In this document: positions 35,360 through 43,715 of the stretch, piece after piece
How the letters are laid out: each line of letters starts with the position of its first letter
Numbering within the stretch: position 1 is the stretch's first letter
Origin: Halobellus sp. Atlit-31R
GTDB lineage: Archaea; Halobacteriota; Halobacteria; Halobacteriales; Haloferacaceae
NCBI GenBank assembly: GCA_003665935.1
Contig: QPLR01000003.1
Location: 186,001-250,000, forward strand
DNA length: 64,000 bases
Reading direction: 5' to 3'
Position numbers and translations under genes: made by a program
Notes under the pieces: generated by a model
Seen by the model: only the letters and a program-made list of their open reading frames with translations
Databases searched by the model: none
Told to the model about the DNA's origin: nothing

Positions 35360-36475
35360 CTACTCGGCGGTCGCGTCGCGAATCTCGGGGATCGTCGCGT
35401 CAGTTTTGAACGCCGTGCCGGAGTAGTGGGCGGGCGTCGCCGCGAAGCCGGCGTCCCGGAGATCCGCGAGGAAATCGTCCATCGCCGGCGCGGAGCGGCT
35501 CCACTGCTTGCAGAGCCGGTGCTGGTCGTAGTGCGTCGGCGTGTCGAGTTCGCCGGCGACGGCGTCGAGCAGTCGGCCGGCCCGCGCCGCCTCGCCCATC
35601 TCGTCGGTCACGTGCTCGCGGACCTCGCGAGCGAAGTCGGCGTCGCAGATCGCTCCGAGATAGAGCGGGCCGGCCGCGAGCAGACGGTCGCCGCCACAGA
35701 CGCCGCAAGTCTCCGGCGGGTGTGCGATCAGGCCGAACTCGTGAGTCCGGTGGAGGCAGTCCTCGCAGTGGTGGACGTAGCCCAGTCGGTCGAGGAGTTC
35801 GTCGGCCCGAGTCGCCCGCGCGTCGAGTTCGAGGTACGCGCGGGCGTAGTGTCGCGTGACGTGCGAGAGGATCGGGACGGCGGCCTTGTCGTAGCGCGCG
35901 GCGGTGCGGACGAGCGCCGAGAGGAGGACGCGGAGGCCCATCTCGGGGTGGTAGTCGGTGTTCTGCGGGAGCGTCGCGTACTTGCGGATGCCGGAGCGCT
36001 GGTGTGCACCGCAGAGGGGCGCGGTGTCGGTGGCGGTGACACAGACGAGGTTCCGCGTGTTCGCGAACGCGGCGTCGACGAAGGGGATCGGCGTCCCGAA
36101 CGGATCGAGATCGACGACGTCGAAGACGGACTCGTGGAGCAGCGCGTTGACGTTGCGCTCGACGACCGTGCCGTCGAGGTCGTTGCGTGCGAGGTTCTCG
36201 CGGGCGAGCGCGACCGCGTCGGCGTCGACGTCGGCGCAGGTGACGTCGAGGCCCGTGGCGGCGGCGCGGACGCCGCGGATCCCGCTTGCGGCCATCGCGT
36301 CGAGATAGGAACTGAGCCGGGGTTCGCGCTCCCGGTACGCCCGCAGCGTCGCAACCGTCACGTCGCGGTTGAGTTCCTGCGTCGGGTTGTAAAACACGCC
36401 CTCGCCTGCGCCCTCGGATGCGCCGTCGCGGGCGTCGGGGACCGACACCTCGACGTCGCCCTCACGAACGTCCAT
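35360..36475 (-). CDS. trm1: tRNA (guanine-26-N2) dimethyltransferase Trm1
   Basis: A 371-residue Trm1. The N-terminus has [20 protein letters not shown]. The SAM-binding Rossmann part follows ([16 protein letters not shown], then the catalytic-type [13 protein letters not shown]). The C-terminal zinc-binding domain uses Cys pairs (HHCEDC and ETCGVCGG). It makes m2,2-G at position 26 of many tRNAs from SAM. The length is normal for archaea. The ATG is about 28 nt from GCTTTTCGCC. The gene is divergent from the SWIM protein gene. Confidence 0.95.
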   Translation of the reverse strand: MDVREGDVEVSVPDARDGASEGAGEGVFYNPTQELNRDVTVATLRAYREREPRLSSYLDAMAASGIRGVRAAATGLDVTCADVDADAVALARENLARNDLDGTVVERNVNALLHESVFDVVDLDPFGTPIPFVDAAFANTRNLVCVTATDTAPLCGAHQRSGIRKYATLPQNTDYHPEMGLRVLLSALVRTAARYDKAAVPILSHVTRHYARAYLELDARATRADELLDRLGYVHHCEDCLHRTHEFGLIAHPPETCGVCGGDRLLAAGPLYLGAICDADFAREVREHVTDEMGEAARAGRLLDAVAGELDTPTHYDQHRLCKQWSRSAPAMDDFLADLRDAGFAATPAHYSGTAFKTDATIPEIRDATAE

Positions 36476-36594
36476 ATCTCGGCTCGGACGCCCCGCGGCG
36501 AAAAGCGATGCGATGCGCGGTCCACCCGCGACGGCGAGCGATGCCCGAGTCCGGCACCGGTGGCGTTTTGTCCGCCCCCGAGCAAGCGACGGGC

Positions 36595-37200
36595 GTGAGT
36601 GAGGGCGACGGCGACTCGGCCAGCGAGCGCGGGTCGGCAGGCGGCAGTGACGACGCCGGAGAAGTCGACGGCGATGGCGTGAAAAAAGGCGCCAGCGACG
36701 ACGACGGAGAAGCCGGCAGCGCCGACGTCAAAAAAGCCAGTAGCGACGGCGAGGACCCCGCGAGCGACCGCGCCGACCCCACCGCTGACGACCACACGGC
36801 GGGATCCGCGAACGTCGCCTCCGACAGCTACGTCGTCCCGACCGAGACCGAAAGCGACGCCGAGACCGCTTGGCGACGGGAGCTCGCGGTGGCGGGGGAA
36901 CTGACCCCGAGCGCGGTCGACACGCTGATCAGACTCCACGACGGCCGCGGCGCTCGCGCCATCGAAGCCGTCTCGGAGGGGCGGGTCAAGCGCTACCGCG
37001 ACTTCACCGTCGTCGTCGGGCACGCCGACGAGTACGTCGTCGAGGACGGCGGCTGCACCTGCAAGGACAGCTCCTACAACCTCGATCCCGATGACCCCCA
37101 CGAGCGCTGCTGGCACGTCCTCGCGGTCGCCATCGCCGAGCGGATCGGCGAGGTCGACCACCACGAGATGTGGTACTCCGAGGTTCGGGAGTTCATCTAG
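36595..37200 (+). CDS. SWIM zinc-finger protein with long acidic N-terminal tail
   Basis: A 201-residue protein whose last 80 residues hold a SWIM motif, CxCx(n)CxH, seen as GGCTCKDSS and [14 protein letters not shown]. The first 95 residues are low-complexity Ser/Asp/Glu/Gly, probably disordered. SWIM domains bind DNA or protein, for example as a partner of RadA-type recombinases or in transposases; here no partner is visible. The start is uncertain. I prefer the GTG at 36595, which lies about 27 nt after GTTTTGTCC, but ATGs at 36541 and 36508 keep the frame open. Confidence 0.75.
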   Translation: MSEGDGDSASERGSAGGSDDAGEVDGDGVKKGASDDDGEAGSADVKKASSDGEDPASDRADPTADDHTAGSANVASDSYVVPTETESDAETAWRRELAVAGELTPSAVDTLIRLHDGRGARAIEAVSEGRVKRYRDFTVVVGHADEYVVEDGGCTCKDSSYNLDPDDPHERCWHVLAVAIAERIGEVDHHEMWYSEVREFI

Positions 37201-37256
37201 CCGGGGCTCGATACGTCTCCGGACCGCTTTTACCCCGTCTCGGCGAACGGCGAGCT

Positions 37257-38198
37257 ATGCCAACGATCGACGAGAAGCGGGTGTACACCGACACCGCCGG
37301 CACCGAGACCGTCTACCTCGCGTCGGGGCTGGGCGTCGTCGCCGTCTCCGTCTCCGACGATCTGATCGGCGAATTCGGCATCGCCCAGCGGTGTCGCGCG
37401 CGCGACGTCGCCACGTCGGGAGCGCTCGTCGCAGTCGCGACCGACGAGGACGTGCTGGTCGCCGATCGACGCGCGCCCAGCGGCGGCGACTCCGCAGCGG
37501 CAGGGCGAGTCGACGCGCCGGCGTTCAAATCGACGGACTTCGGCCCGGCTTCGGCCGTCGGATTCGACGAGGGCGCGCTCCTCGCCGGCGACGACGGCGG
37601 GCGACTCGGCCGGTGTGCGGAGCCGGCCGCCGTCGCCTCCGCAGGCGAAACAGGGGGCGAACCCACAGACGGGAGTGCAGGCGAGTCCACAGACGGGAGT
37701 GCGGGCGAGAGCGCGGACGAGCCCGAAGCGACGTGGACCGACGTCGGCACGACCGGGGGCGTGCGTGCGATCGACGGCGGCCTCGTCGCCGCCGCAGACG
37801 GCGTCTATCGCGTCAGCGAGCGCAGCGTGACGCACGCGGGGCTCGACGACGCCCGCGACGTCGACGCCGAACCGCTCGTGGCGACGGGCACGGGACTGTA
37901 CAAGCTCGGGAACGGCTGGATGGACGTCCTCCCCGGACCGGTCGACGCCGTCGACGCCGCTGGGGGGCGCGCACACGCCGTAAGCGAGGGGACGCTGTAC
38001 GCGCGCGACCCAGCGGCCGGAGCCGACGACGCCTGGCACGCCGAGGCACTGCCGGTCGACACCGACGTCGTCGCCGTGACACACGGCGCGGCCTCGTCGT
38101 ACGCGGTCACGGCCGACGGGACGCTCGCCGTCCGGACGAGCGACGAGTGGCGGTATCGAGGGCTGGGCGTCACCGACGTCACAGCGGCCGCCGTCTGA
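37257..38198 (+). CDS. HVO_0234-type beta-propeller-like protein
   Basis: A 313-residue haloarchaeal protein built of short repeating beta-strand units (for example VVAVSVSDDLIGEFG, GALVAVATDEDVLVAD, GVRAIDGGLVAAADGVYRV). This suggests a beta-propeller, the description used for its Haloferax relative as I recall it. No catalytic motif is visible. An insert at about residues 130-160 contains an acidic/Ser repeat and varies in length. The ATG lies about 27 nt after GCTTTTA, so the gene is likely leaderless. Next to prs, as in Haloferax, it may be functionally linked, but nothing in the sequence proves it. Confidence 0.65.
   Translation: MPTIDEKRVYTDTAGTETVYLASGLGVVAVSVSDDLIGEFGIAQRCRARDVATSGALVAVATDEDVLVADRRAPSGGDSAAAGRVDAPAFKSTDFGPASAVGFDEGALLAGDDGGRLGRCAEPAAVASAGETGGEPTDGSAGESTDGSAGESADEPEATWTDVGTTGGVRAIDGGLVAAADGVYRVSERSVTHAGLDDARDVDAEPLVATGTGLYKLGNGWMDVLPGPVDAVDAAGGRAHAVSEGTLYARDPAAGADDAWHAEALPVDTDVVAVTHGAASSYAVTADGTLAVRTSDEWRYRGLGVTDVTAAAV
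37656..37703. repeat. 24-bp in-frame duplication in the beta-propeller-like gene
   Basis: Two adjacent 24-bp units sharing CACAGACGGGAGTGC and GGCGA, with a partial third, encode G-E-x-T-D-G-S-A twice. They lie in an acidic insert of the protein. This is a third unrelated gene in the window with a 24-bp in-frame repeat. Confidence 0.8.
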
Positions 38199-38322
38199 GG
38201 GCGGTGCGCTGCTCGGTGAGCTCTCACGCCCCAGGAGTCGCCGTTCGGCGAGTCGGTGCGCCGCACTCGCACAGAGACCGAAGACGGAAAGGGGTTTTAC
38301 CGCGGATCGAGAGGTTCCCAGT

Positions 38323-39189
38323 ATGATCGTACCCGGCGCATCCTCACAGGCTCTCGCGGCCGCGCTCGCGGCGGAACTGGGCGAACCGCTGGCGGCCGTC
38401 GAGTACGACCGCTTCCCCGACGGCGAGACGCTCGCCGCCGTCCCCGAGTTCGCCGCCGACCGCGCGATCGTGGTGGCGGCGACGGACTCGAACGACGCGT
38501 GGGTCGAACTGCTGCAGCTGCAGGACGCGGTCCGAGAGGCGGGGGCGTCAGAGGTCGTCACCGTGATCCCGTATATGGGCTACGCGCGGCAGGACCGGGC
38601 CTTCGGGGCGGGCGACCCCGTCTCCGCTCGCGCGATGGCCCGCGCCGTCGCGACCGGGACCGACCGCGTGGTGCTCGTGAATCCGCACGAGGAGTCGGTC
38701 GCGGACTTCTTCGACGCGCACGTGACGATCTGTGACGCCGCCGGCCGCCTCGCCGAGCCGCTCCCGGACGACCTGGTCGATCCGCTCTTCCTGTCGCCGG
38801 ACGCCGGCGCAGTCGAGTTAGCGGAAACTGCGCGTGCGGCCTACGGGACGGGCGATACCGACTACTTCGAGAAGACGCGTCACTCGGGCACCGAGGTCGA
38901 GATCGCGCCGAGCGACGCCGAGACCGACGGCCGAGACGTCGTCATCGTCGACGACATCGTCGCGACGGGGACCACGATGAGCGAGGCCGTCGCGCATCTC
39001 GACGACGACGGCGCGTCGCGGGTCTTCGCCGCGTGCGTCCATCCGCTGCTCGCACAGAACGCCCGCACGAAACTCGAACGCGCCGGGATCGAGCGAATCG
39101 TCGGGACCGACACGATCGAGCGCGACGTCAGCGTCGTCTCGGTCGCGCCCATCGTCGCCGCCGCCGTCGACGCCGTCGACGCCGTCTGA
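38323..39189 (+). CDS. prs: Ribose-phosphate diphosphokinase
   Basis: A 288-residue PRPP synthetase converting ribose 5-phosphate and ATP to PRPP for nucleotide, His and Trp synthesis. Visible signatures are YDRFPDGETLAAVP, the flexible-loop region IPYMGYARQDRAF, VNPHEESVADFFDAHV and the PRPP-binding DVVIVDDIVATGTTM. The length is typical of the short archaeal class III-like enzymes. GGTTTTACC about 28 nt before the ATG suggests a leaderless mRNA. Confidence 0.95.
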   Translation: MIVPGASSQALAAALAAELGEPLAAVEYDRFPDGETLAAVPEFAADRAIVVAATDSNDAWVELLQLQDAVREAGASEVVTVIPYMGYARQDRAFGAGDPVSARAMARAVATGTDRVVLVNPHEESVADFFDAHVTICDAAGRLAEPLPDDLVDPLFLSPDAGAVELAETARAAYGTGDTDYFEKTRHSGTEVEIAPSDAETDGRDVVIVDDIVATGTTMSEAVAHLDDDGASRVFAACVHPLLAQNARTKLERAGIERIVGTDTIERDVSVVSVAPIVAAAVDAVDAV

Positions 39190-39206
39190 GCAGTGCGAGA
39201 CGCGAG

Positions 39207-39872
39207 ATGCGCGAGACTCCCTCACCAGAGGCTGCGGACGACGCCGACCGGCTCTTCCCCGACGAGCGACACGTACTCGAAGCCGACTGCACGCGCTGTC
39301 CCGCGCTCGTCGAGTGTCGCGAGCGGATCTCGTGGGGGACCGGCGACCGCGACGCGGCCGTCCTGGTCGTCGGCGAAGCCCCCGGTTCGGGTGCGCCCGA
39401 CGCCGACACGTGGCGCGGTGGCAACTGGACGGGGCGGGCGTACACGACGCGACACTCCGGGCGTCGCGTCCGCGCGCTCCTCGCGGACGCCGGACACCCC
39501 GACGCGTACGTCACGAACGCCGTGAAGTGTTTCCCCTGCGACGGCGACGGGTCGAACCGTGCACCCACGGCGACGGAGCGGGCGAACTGCCGCACGCACC
39601 TGCGCGCGGAGATCGAGACCGTCGACCCCGAGGTGATCGTCGCCACGGGCAAGCACGCGACGACGAGCGTGCTCGCGCTGGAGGGGCGCGAGCTCGGCGG
39701 CTTCGTCGAGCACGTCCTAGAGCCGATCGAACTGGAGCGCGTCGGGACGCGACTGCTGCCGATTCTGCACCCGTCGTATCAGGACGTCTGGCGCGCCCGC
39801 CTCGGCTACGACGACGGCGCGTACCGCGAGGCCGTCTGTGCCGCCGTCCGTCGCGCCGTCGGCGACGCGTGA
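39207..39872 (+). CDS. Uracil-DNA glycosylase, 4Fe-4S family
   Basis: A 221-residue family 4/5-like uracil-DNA glycosylase. Four Fe-S cysteines are available: CTRC (28, 31), and later KCFPC and NCRTHL. Motif 1 reads GEAPGSG and motif 2 HPSYQD. It excises uracil from DNA made by cytosine deamination, which matters in a G+C-rich genome. It starts 17 nt after prs and may share its transcript. The ATG chosen is the first after the prs stop. Confidence 0.88.
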   Translation: MRETPSPEAADDADRLFPDERHVLEADCTRCPALVECRERISWGTGDRDAAVLVVGEAPGSGAPDADTWRGGNWTGRAYTTRHSGRRVRALLADAGHPDAYVTNAVKCFPCDGDGSNRAPTATERANCRTHLRAEIETVDPEVIVATGKHATTSVLALEGRELGGFVEHVLEPIELERVGTRLLPILHPSYQDVWRARLGYDDGAYREAVCAAVRRAVGDA

Positions 39873-39921
39873 CGCCGCCGCGACCCGAACCTACTTCGGC
39901 GATCCGCCCGACGTGTCGCGT

Positions 39922-40350
39922 ATGAGCGACGACCCGACGATCTTCGAGCAGATCATCGCCGGCGACATCCCGGCGCGCATCGTCTACGAGACGGACACCG
40001 TCGCGGCGTTCCTCGACGCGAATCCGCTCGCCCCCGGCCACACGCTCGTCGTTCCGAAAACGCCCTACGAGCGACTCGGCGACCTCCCTGACGACGTCGC
40101 CGCAGACGTGTGGGCCGCGGTGCAGGAGCTGACGCCGCGGATCGAGGCGGCCGTCGACGCGGACGCGACGACTGTCGGCGTGAACGACGGCGAGGCCGCC
40201 GGGCAGGAGGTCCCGCACGTCCACGTGCACGTCGTGCCCCGGTTCGAAGGCGACGGCGGCGGCCCGATTCACGCGGTCGCCGGCGACCGCCCGGATCTCT
40301 CGGAGGCGGAACTCGACGACATCGCCGACTCGATCACGGCAGAGGCGTAA
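39922..40350 (+). CDS. HIT-family nucleotide hydrolase
   Basis: A 142-residue histidine-triad protein. The active-site motif HVHVHVVPR is complete, and the N-terminal TIFEQIIAGDIPARIVYE and APGHTLVVPK are typical of HINT/Fhit-like enzymes. It likely hydrolyses nucleoside phosphoramidates or dinucleoside polyphosphates such as AMP-lysine or Ap4A. The gene follows the glycosylase with a 49-nt gap. Confidence 0.92.
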   Translation: MSDDPTIFEQIIAGDIPARIVYETDTVAAFLDANPLAPGHTLVVPKTPYERLGDLPDDVAADVWAAVQELTPRIEAAVDADATTVGVNDGEAAGQEVPHVHVHVVPRFEGDGGGPIHAVAGDRPDLSEAELDDIADSITAEA

Positions 40351-40452
40351 GCGGGGCCGGCGAAACTCGGAACCGCCCGACGGGCTCGGTCCCGCGTCGT
40401 CGCCGCCCGACGGTTCGTGCCATTTACAATCGATCGGGCGGGCAGGTGGCGT

Positions 40453-41262
40453 ATGTCCACACCAGAAACGCCGGACGTCGCGGCGTTCGTCGGCGCGACG
40501 GGCGGTGCAGGAACGACTCGGACGGTCGTCGAAGTCGCTGCCGCGCTCGCGGCCGACGGTCTCGACGTCGCCGTCGTCGACGCCGCGTTCGCGACGCAGG
40601 GACTCGGCGACTACGTCGAAGGGCGGATCGAGACGGACGTGACGGCGCTCGTCACCGACGCCGCCGACGCGGATCTGTCGGCGGGGCTCTTCGACCTCGG
40701 TCTGGATTCCGATTCGGATTCCGGTTCCGATTCCAGTTTCGACTCCGATTCCAAAGGCGGGGCGAGCGGCCGGGTCGCCGTCTGTCCCGCGTACGCACCG
40801 TTCGAGCGGCTGGCGCGGGCCAAGCGCGTCGAAGCCGCGAAGTCGCTCGAGGCGAGGGTCGAAACCGCGGCATCGCGCTTCGACCACGTTCTCCTCGACG
40901 TCCCGCCGATCGCCGCGAATCAGGCCGTCGCCGCCGTGACCACCGCGGACCGCGTCGCCGTCGTCGCGCCGGCGACAGAGCGAGGCGCGACCGCGATCCA
41001 GCGGACCCACGAGCGCCTCGCCGACGTGGGGGCGGAGGCGTCGCTCGTGATCTCGACGCGCGGGGGGCTCGAAACGGCCGACGTCGGTGTGCCCGCCGCG
41101 GCGTCGCCCGACGTCCAGACGCCGACTGTGCTGGAGGAGGACGGCCGATTCGCCACCGCGATCGAGCGCGTCGCGGCCGCAGTGACCGGGCGCGAGACCG
41201 TCACCGCCGAGACGGCGTCGGACGGACTCCTCGACGCCGTCGGCGAGTACGTCGGCCGGTAA
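40453..41262 (+). CDS. MinD/ParA-like protein with degenerate Walker A
   Basis: A 269-residue protein with the overall MinD/ParA fold: N-terminal AFVGATGGAGTTRTVVEVAAAL, then VAVVDAAF, DHVLLDVPPIAA and DRVAVVAPATERG. The deviant Walker A (KGGxGKT) is replaced at residues 14-24 by G-A-T-G-G-A-G-T-T-R-T, with neither signature Lys. ATP binding and hydrolysis are therefore doubtful. A Ser/Asp repeat (about residues 85-100, GAT/TCC codons) interrupts the core. CATTTACAA about 27 nt before the ATG implies a leaderless gene. It may be a pseudo-ATPase partner of the genuine MinD 2.6 kb away. Confidence 0.75.
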   Translation: MSTPETPDVAAFVGATGGAGTTRTVVEVAAALAADGLDVAVVDAAFATQGLGDYVEGRIETDVTALVTDAADADLSAGLFDLGLDSDSDSGSDSSFDSDSKGGASGRVAVCPAYAPFERLARAKRVEAAKSLEARVETAASRFDHVLLDVPPIAANQAVAAVTTADRVAVVAPATERGATAIQRTHERLADVGAEASLVISTRGGLETADVGVPAAASPDVQTPTVLEEDGRFATAIERVAAAVTGRETVTAETASDGLLDAVGEYVGR

Positions 41263-41380
41263 ACTGCCTCGGTGCTGGCCCCGAGGCACTCGCCTTGCTT
41301 ATCTATAGAAACCGCACAGCGAGTCGACTCGTTAGCGAGAACGGCGTCGGAAACGGCAGGATCGCAACCGAGAGCGGCGG

Positions 41381-41902
41381 CTATCGGAGCTCGGAGCCGG
41401 TACTCATCGTCTCCGCCAGCGCGTCCCGCTTCGAGACGAGCGCGTCGCCGGTGATCGGCTCCGACCTGTCGCGGCGGACCGCCTCGGCCGGTTCGGGAAT
41501 CGGCTCGTGCGTCTCGACGTACGCCGCGAGCGCGAACTCCGCGTCGTCAGCGTCCGCGAGTTCGAGTGCGTCGGCGCGCGCGAGTCGCCCGTCGAGCCAG
41601 TCGCGGAGCACGCGCCGCGCCGTCGGCGAGATCGGTGTGACGCCCTCGACGCCGCAGCGGTGGAGGAGCTTCGCGGCCGTCATCGGCGCGAGCGCCGCGG
41701 CCGCACCGGCGTCGCCGACGCTCGTTCCCGACTCGTAGGCGTCGAGGACGGTCTCAGCCGCTACCGCGGTACACGGGAGCTCCTCTTCGAATTTTCTCAG
41801 GCGTGCGCCGAGGTCGACGTCGGTGTCGTCGACGGTCGCGACGCCGCGCTCGACCTGTGTCGTCGTCAGCTCCAACCCCGCTGCGATCTCCGACAAACCC
41901 AT
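41381..41902 (-). CDS. Haloarchaeal protein of unknown function, divergent from tfb
   Basis: I do not recognise this 173-residue, mostly helical, acidic protein. The N-terminus (MGLSEIAAGLELTTTQVERGVATV) looks like a small helix-turn-helix. It is followed by a helix-rich middle (LDAYESGTSVGDAGAAAALAPMTAAKLLHRCG) and a variable tail. I used the ATG at 41902 because CTTATCC lies about 24 nt upstream; a longer frame has no support. It shares a 163-nt intergenic region with tfb that contains a 23-bp palindrome. Confidence 0.65.
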   Translation of the reverse strand: MGLSEIAAGLELTTTQVERGVATVDDTDVDLGARLRKFEEELPCTAVAAETVLDAYESGTSVGDAGAAAALAPMTAAKLLHRCGVEGVTPISPTARRVLRDWLDGRLARADALELADADDAEFALAAYVETHEPIPEPAEAVRRDRSEPITGDALVSKRDALAETMSTGSELR

Positions 41903-41965
41903 CGTCGCACCGTATTCGACACTCCGGATAAGAGGTTTCGCTCCACGTATCAGATTCGATACTAC

Positions 41966-41988
41966 TACCGACCGGTCACCGGTCGGTA
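41966..41988. promoter_or_regulatory. 23-bp perfect palindrome between tfb and its divergent neighbour
   Basis: Eleven-base arms TACCGACCGGT and ACCGGTCGGTA are perfectly symmetric around a single C at 41977. The site is about 40 nt upstream of the minus-strand gene's TATA-like element and about 43 nt upstream of the tfb TATA box, so a bound dimer could influence both. It does not resemble the BRE/TATA itself. It could be an operator; the fold-back could also form a cruciform. Confidence 0.6.
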
Positions 41989-42065
41989 CGACGCGCGGTC
42001 TGGAGGGCTTCACCCCCTGATTCTCCCGTCTTTAAATACGTCTTCGCGACCGAGTTTCAATTGTG

Positions 42066-42956
42066 ATGAGTGAAGCACCCGCTGCCGACGCCAGCACGAC
42101 GACGAACAGCTGCCCCGAATGCGGTGGTCGTCCCGAGGCAGACCGCGGCGAGACGGTCTGCGGCGACTGCGGCCTCGTGCTCTCGGAGTATCGGATCGAC
42201 CACGGCCCCGAGTGGCGGTCGTTCGACGACGACGATACGAACCCGAAGCGGACGGGCGCACCGCTGACGCGGTCGCGACACGACCGCGGCCTCTCGACGG
42301 AGATCGGACGCTCGACGCGCGTGAAAGGTCGGAAGCGACGGCAACTCGCGCGGATGCGTCGGCAACACAACCGCGCGCGGATCTCGACGAAGCGCGACCG
42401 GAATCAGGTGTACGCGTTCACCGAGATCCGCCGACTCACGGGTGCGCTATCGCTCCCCGATCGGATCCGCGACCACGCCTGCTCGCTGTTCGACTCCGCA
42501 CAGTCAGAGGACCTGCTGCGCGGGCGGTCGCTGGAAGGGTTCGCGGCCGCCTGCGTCTACGCCGCCTCGCGTATCGCCGGCGTGTCTCGAACGGTCGAGG
42601 AAGTAACGGACGCGGCGAAGGCGACGAAAGCCGAACAGACGGCCGCCTACGACGCGATCAACCGCGAACTCGGGCTGCCCGTCGGACCGATCGATCCCGC
42701 GGAGTACGTGCCGCGGTTCGCCTCCCGGCTGGATCTCTCCGGCGACGTCGAGCGACGGGCGCGAGAGTACGCCGGCGAAGCGGTCGAACGCGGGTTCGCA
42801 GTGGGTCGTAACCCCAGCGGCGTCGCCGCAGCGTGTCTGTACACCGCCGCGTGCGACGTCGGTGCGGATCTGACCCAGCGAGACGCTGCCGACGCGGCCG
42901 ACGTCACGCCGGTCACGCTGCGATCGACGTATCAGGATCTTCGCGACGCAGAGTGA
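42066..42956 (+). CDS. tfb: Transcription initiation factor IIB
   Basis: A 296-residue TFB. The N-terminal zinc ribbon has CPECGGRPEADRGETVCGDC. The B-reader/linker follows (GPEWRSFDDDD, TGAPLTRSRHDRGLSTEIG), and then two cyclin-like repeats (about 100-195 and 195-296). It recruits RNA polymerase to the TBP-bound promoter. Haloarchaea have several TFB paralogues with different promoter sets, so this is one of a family, not necessarily the essential one. A strong TTTAAATA (42031-42038) sits 28 nt before the ATG; the GTG just before is in frame but unlikely. Confidence 0.95.
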   Translation: MSEAPAADASTTTNSCPECGGRPEADRGETVCGDCGLVLSEYRIDHGPEWRSFDDDDTNPKRTGAPLTRSRHDRGLSTEIGRSTRVKGRKRRQLARMRRQHNRARISTKRDRNQVYAFTEIRRLTGALSLPDRIRDHACSLFDSAQSEDLLRGRSLEGFAAACVYAASRIAGVSRTVEEVTDAAKATKAEQTAAYDAINRELGLPVGPIDPAEYVPRFASRLDLSGDVERRAREYAGEAVERGFAVGRNPSGVAAACLYTAACDVGADLTQRDAADAADVTPVTLRSTYQDLRDAE

Positions 42957-43046
42957 GACGCGGCGGCGATTGTGCGGGTGGCTGCGGCCGGAGCTGATTC
43001 TTCCCGAAGCTCGAACGAAGAAAACAGCGATAGCGCGAGCGACGCC

Positions 43047-43715
43047 TCAGACGCGCTTTGCCCGTTCGACGGCGTCGGCGACCGTCGTCACGGCCCGGGC
43101 AGCACGCGTCGACGGCGCGGCGCGGACGACCGGGCGAAACGACGCGACTGTCTGTTCGACTCGCGGATCGGCGGGGACGGTGACCGCAGGCGCTCCGAGG
43201 ACCTCCTCGAAGGCCGCCTCCGGCGGGTCGTCGACGGCGCGGTTGATGACGACGGCGACGAGGCCGGCGTCGAGTTCGCGGGCGAGCTCCCGAGATCGCA
43301 CGGCGTCGGCGAGGGCGTACGACTGCGGCGACGCTACGACGACGCTGGCGTCGGCGACCGCGAGAGGAACGCCCGCGTCGGCTTTCAGCCCGGCCGGACA
43401 GTCGACGACGACGTCGCCGTAGGCCCGTTGGACGGCCCGCAGCGTCTCGTCCAGCGCCGTGACGTCCGCCGCGCGAGCGCCTGCGAGCGACCGGCCGCAG
43501 GGCAGCAGCCTGACCGGGCCACAGCCCTCCCGGACCGCCTCCGTCGCCGTCGCGCGGTCGGCCAACACGTCGTGGAGATCCGGGCCGGGACCGGTCGGGA
43601 GGTCCGCCATCCCGAGGTCGGCGTCGACCACCGTCGCGTCGAGCGCTGCCCCGAGTTCGACGGCGATCGTCGACTTCCCGACGCCGCCTTTCCCGCCGGT
43701 GACGGCGAGGATCAT
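43047..43715 (-). CDS. minD: MinD/ParA-family ATPase
   Basis: A 222-residue ATPase with an intact deviant Walker A, GGKGGVGKST (7-16), then ATVVDADLGMADLPT (Walker A' region) and DVVVDCPAGL (Walker B). Membrane-associated MinD proteins in haloarchaea position archaella, chemotaxis arrays and other polar structures, and they act without MinE. The C-terminal amphipathic membrane-targeting helix is weak here (VTTVADAVERAKRV). It is the last gene of a four-gene operon, with a 4-nt ATGA overlap with the preceding gene. I recall Haloferax MinD1 in the same neighbourhood. Confidence 0.88.
   Translation of the reverse strand: MILAVTGGKGGVGKSTIAVELGAALDATVVDADLGMADLPTGPGPDLHDVLADRATATEAVREGCGPVRLLPCGRSLAGARAADVTALDETLRAVQRAYGDVVVDCPAGLKADAGVPLAVADASVVVASPQSYALADAVRSRELARELDAGLVAVVINRAVDDPPEAAFEEVLGAPAVTVPADPRVEQTVASFRPVVRAAPSTRAARAVTTVADAVERAKRV

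Noticed and set aside
32800-35409. 869-codon plus-strand open frame opposite PAP2 and BrkB
   Set aside because: Composition is Arg/Glu/Asp low-complexity typical of antisense frames in this genome. The opposite strand encodes recognised membrane proteins.
41903-42013. Longer form of the unknown gene divergent from tfb (37 extra codons)
   Set aside because: The extension would run through the TATA-like element and the 23-bp palindrome. The ATG at 41902 has normal leaderless spacing.
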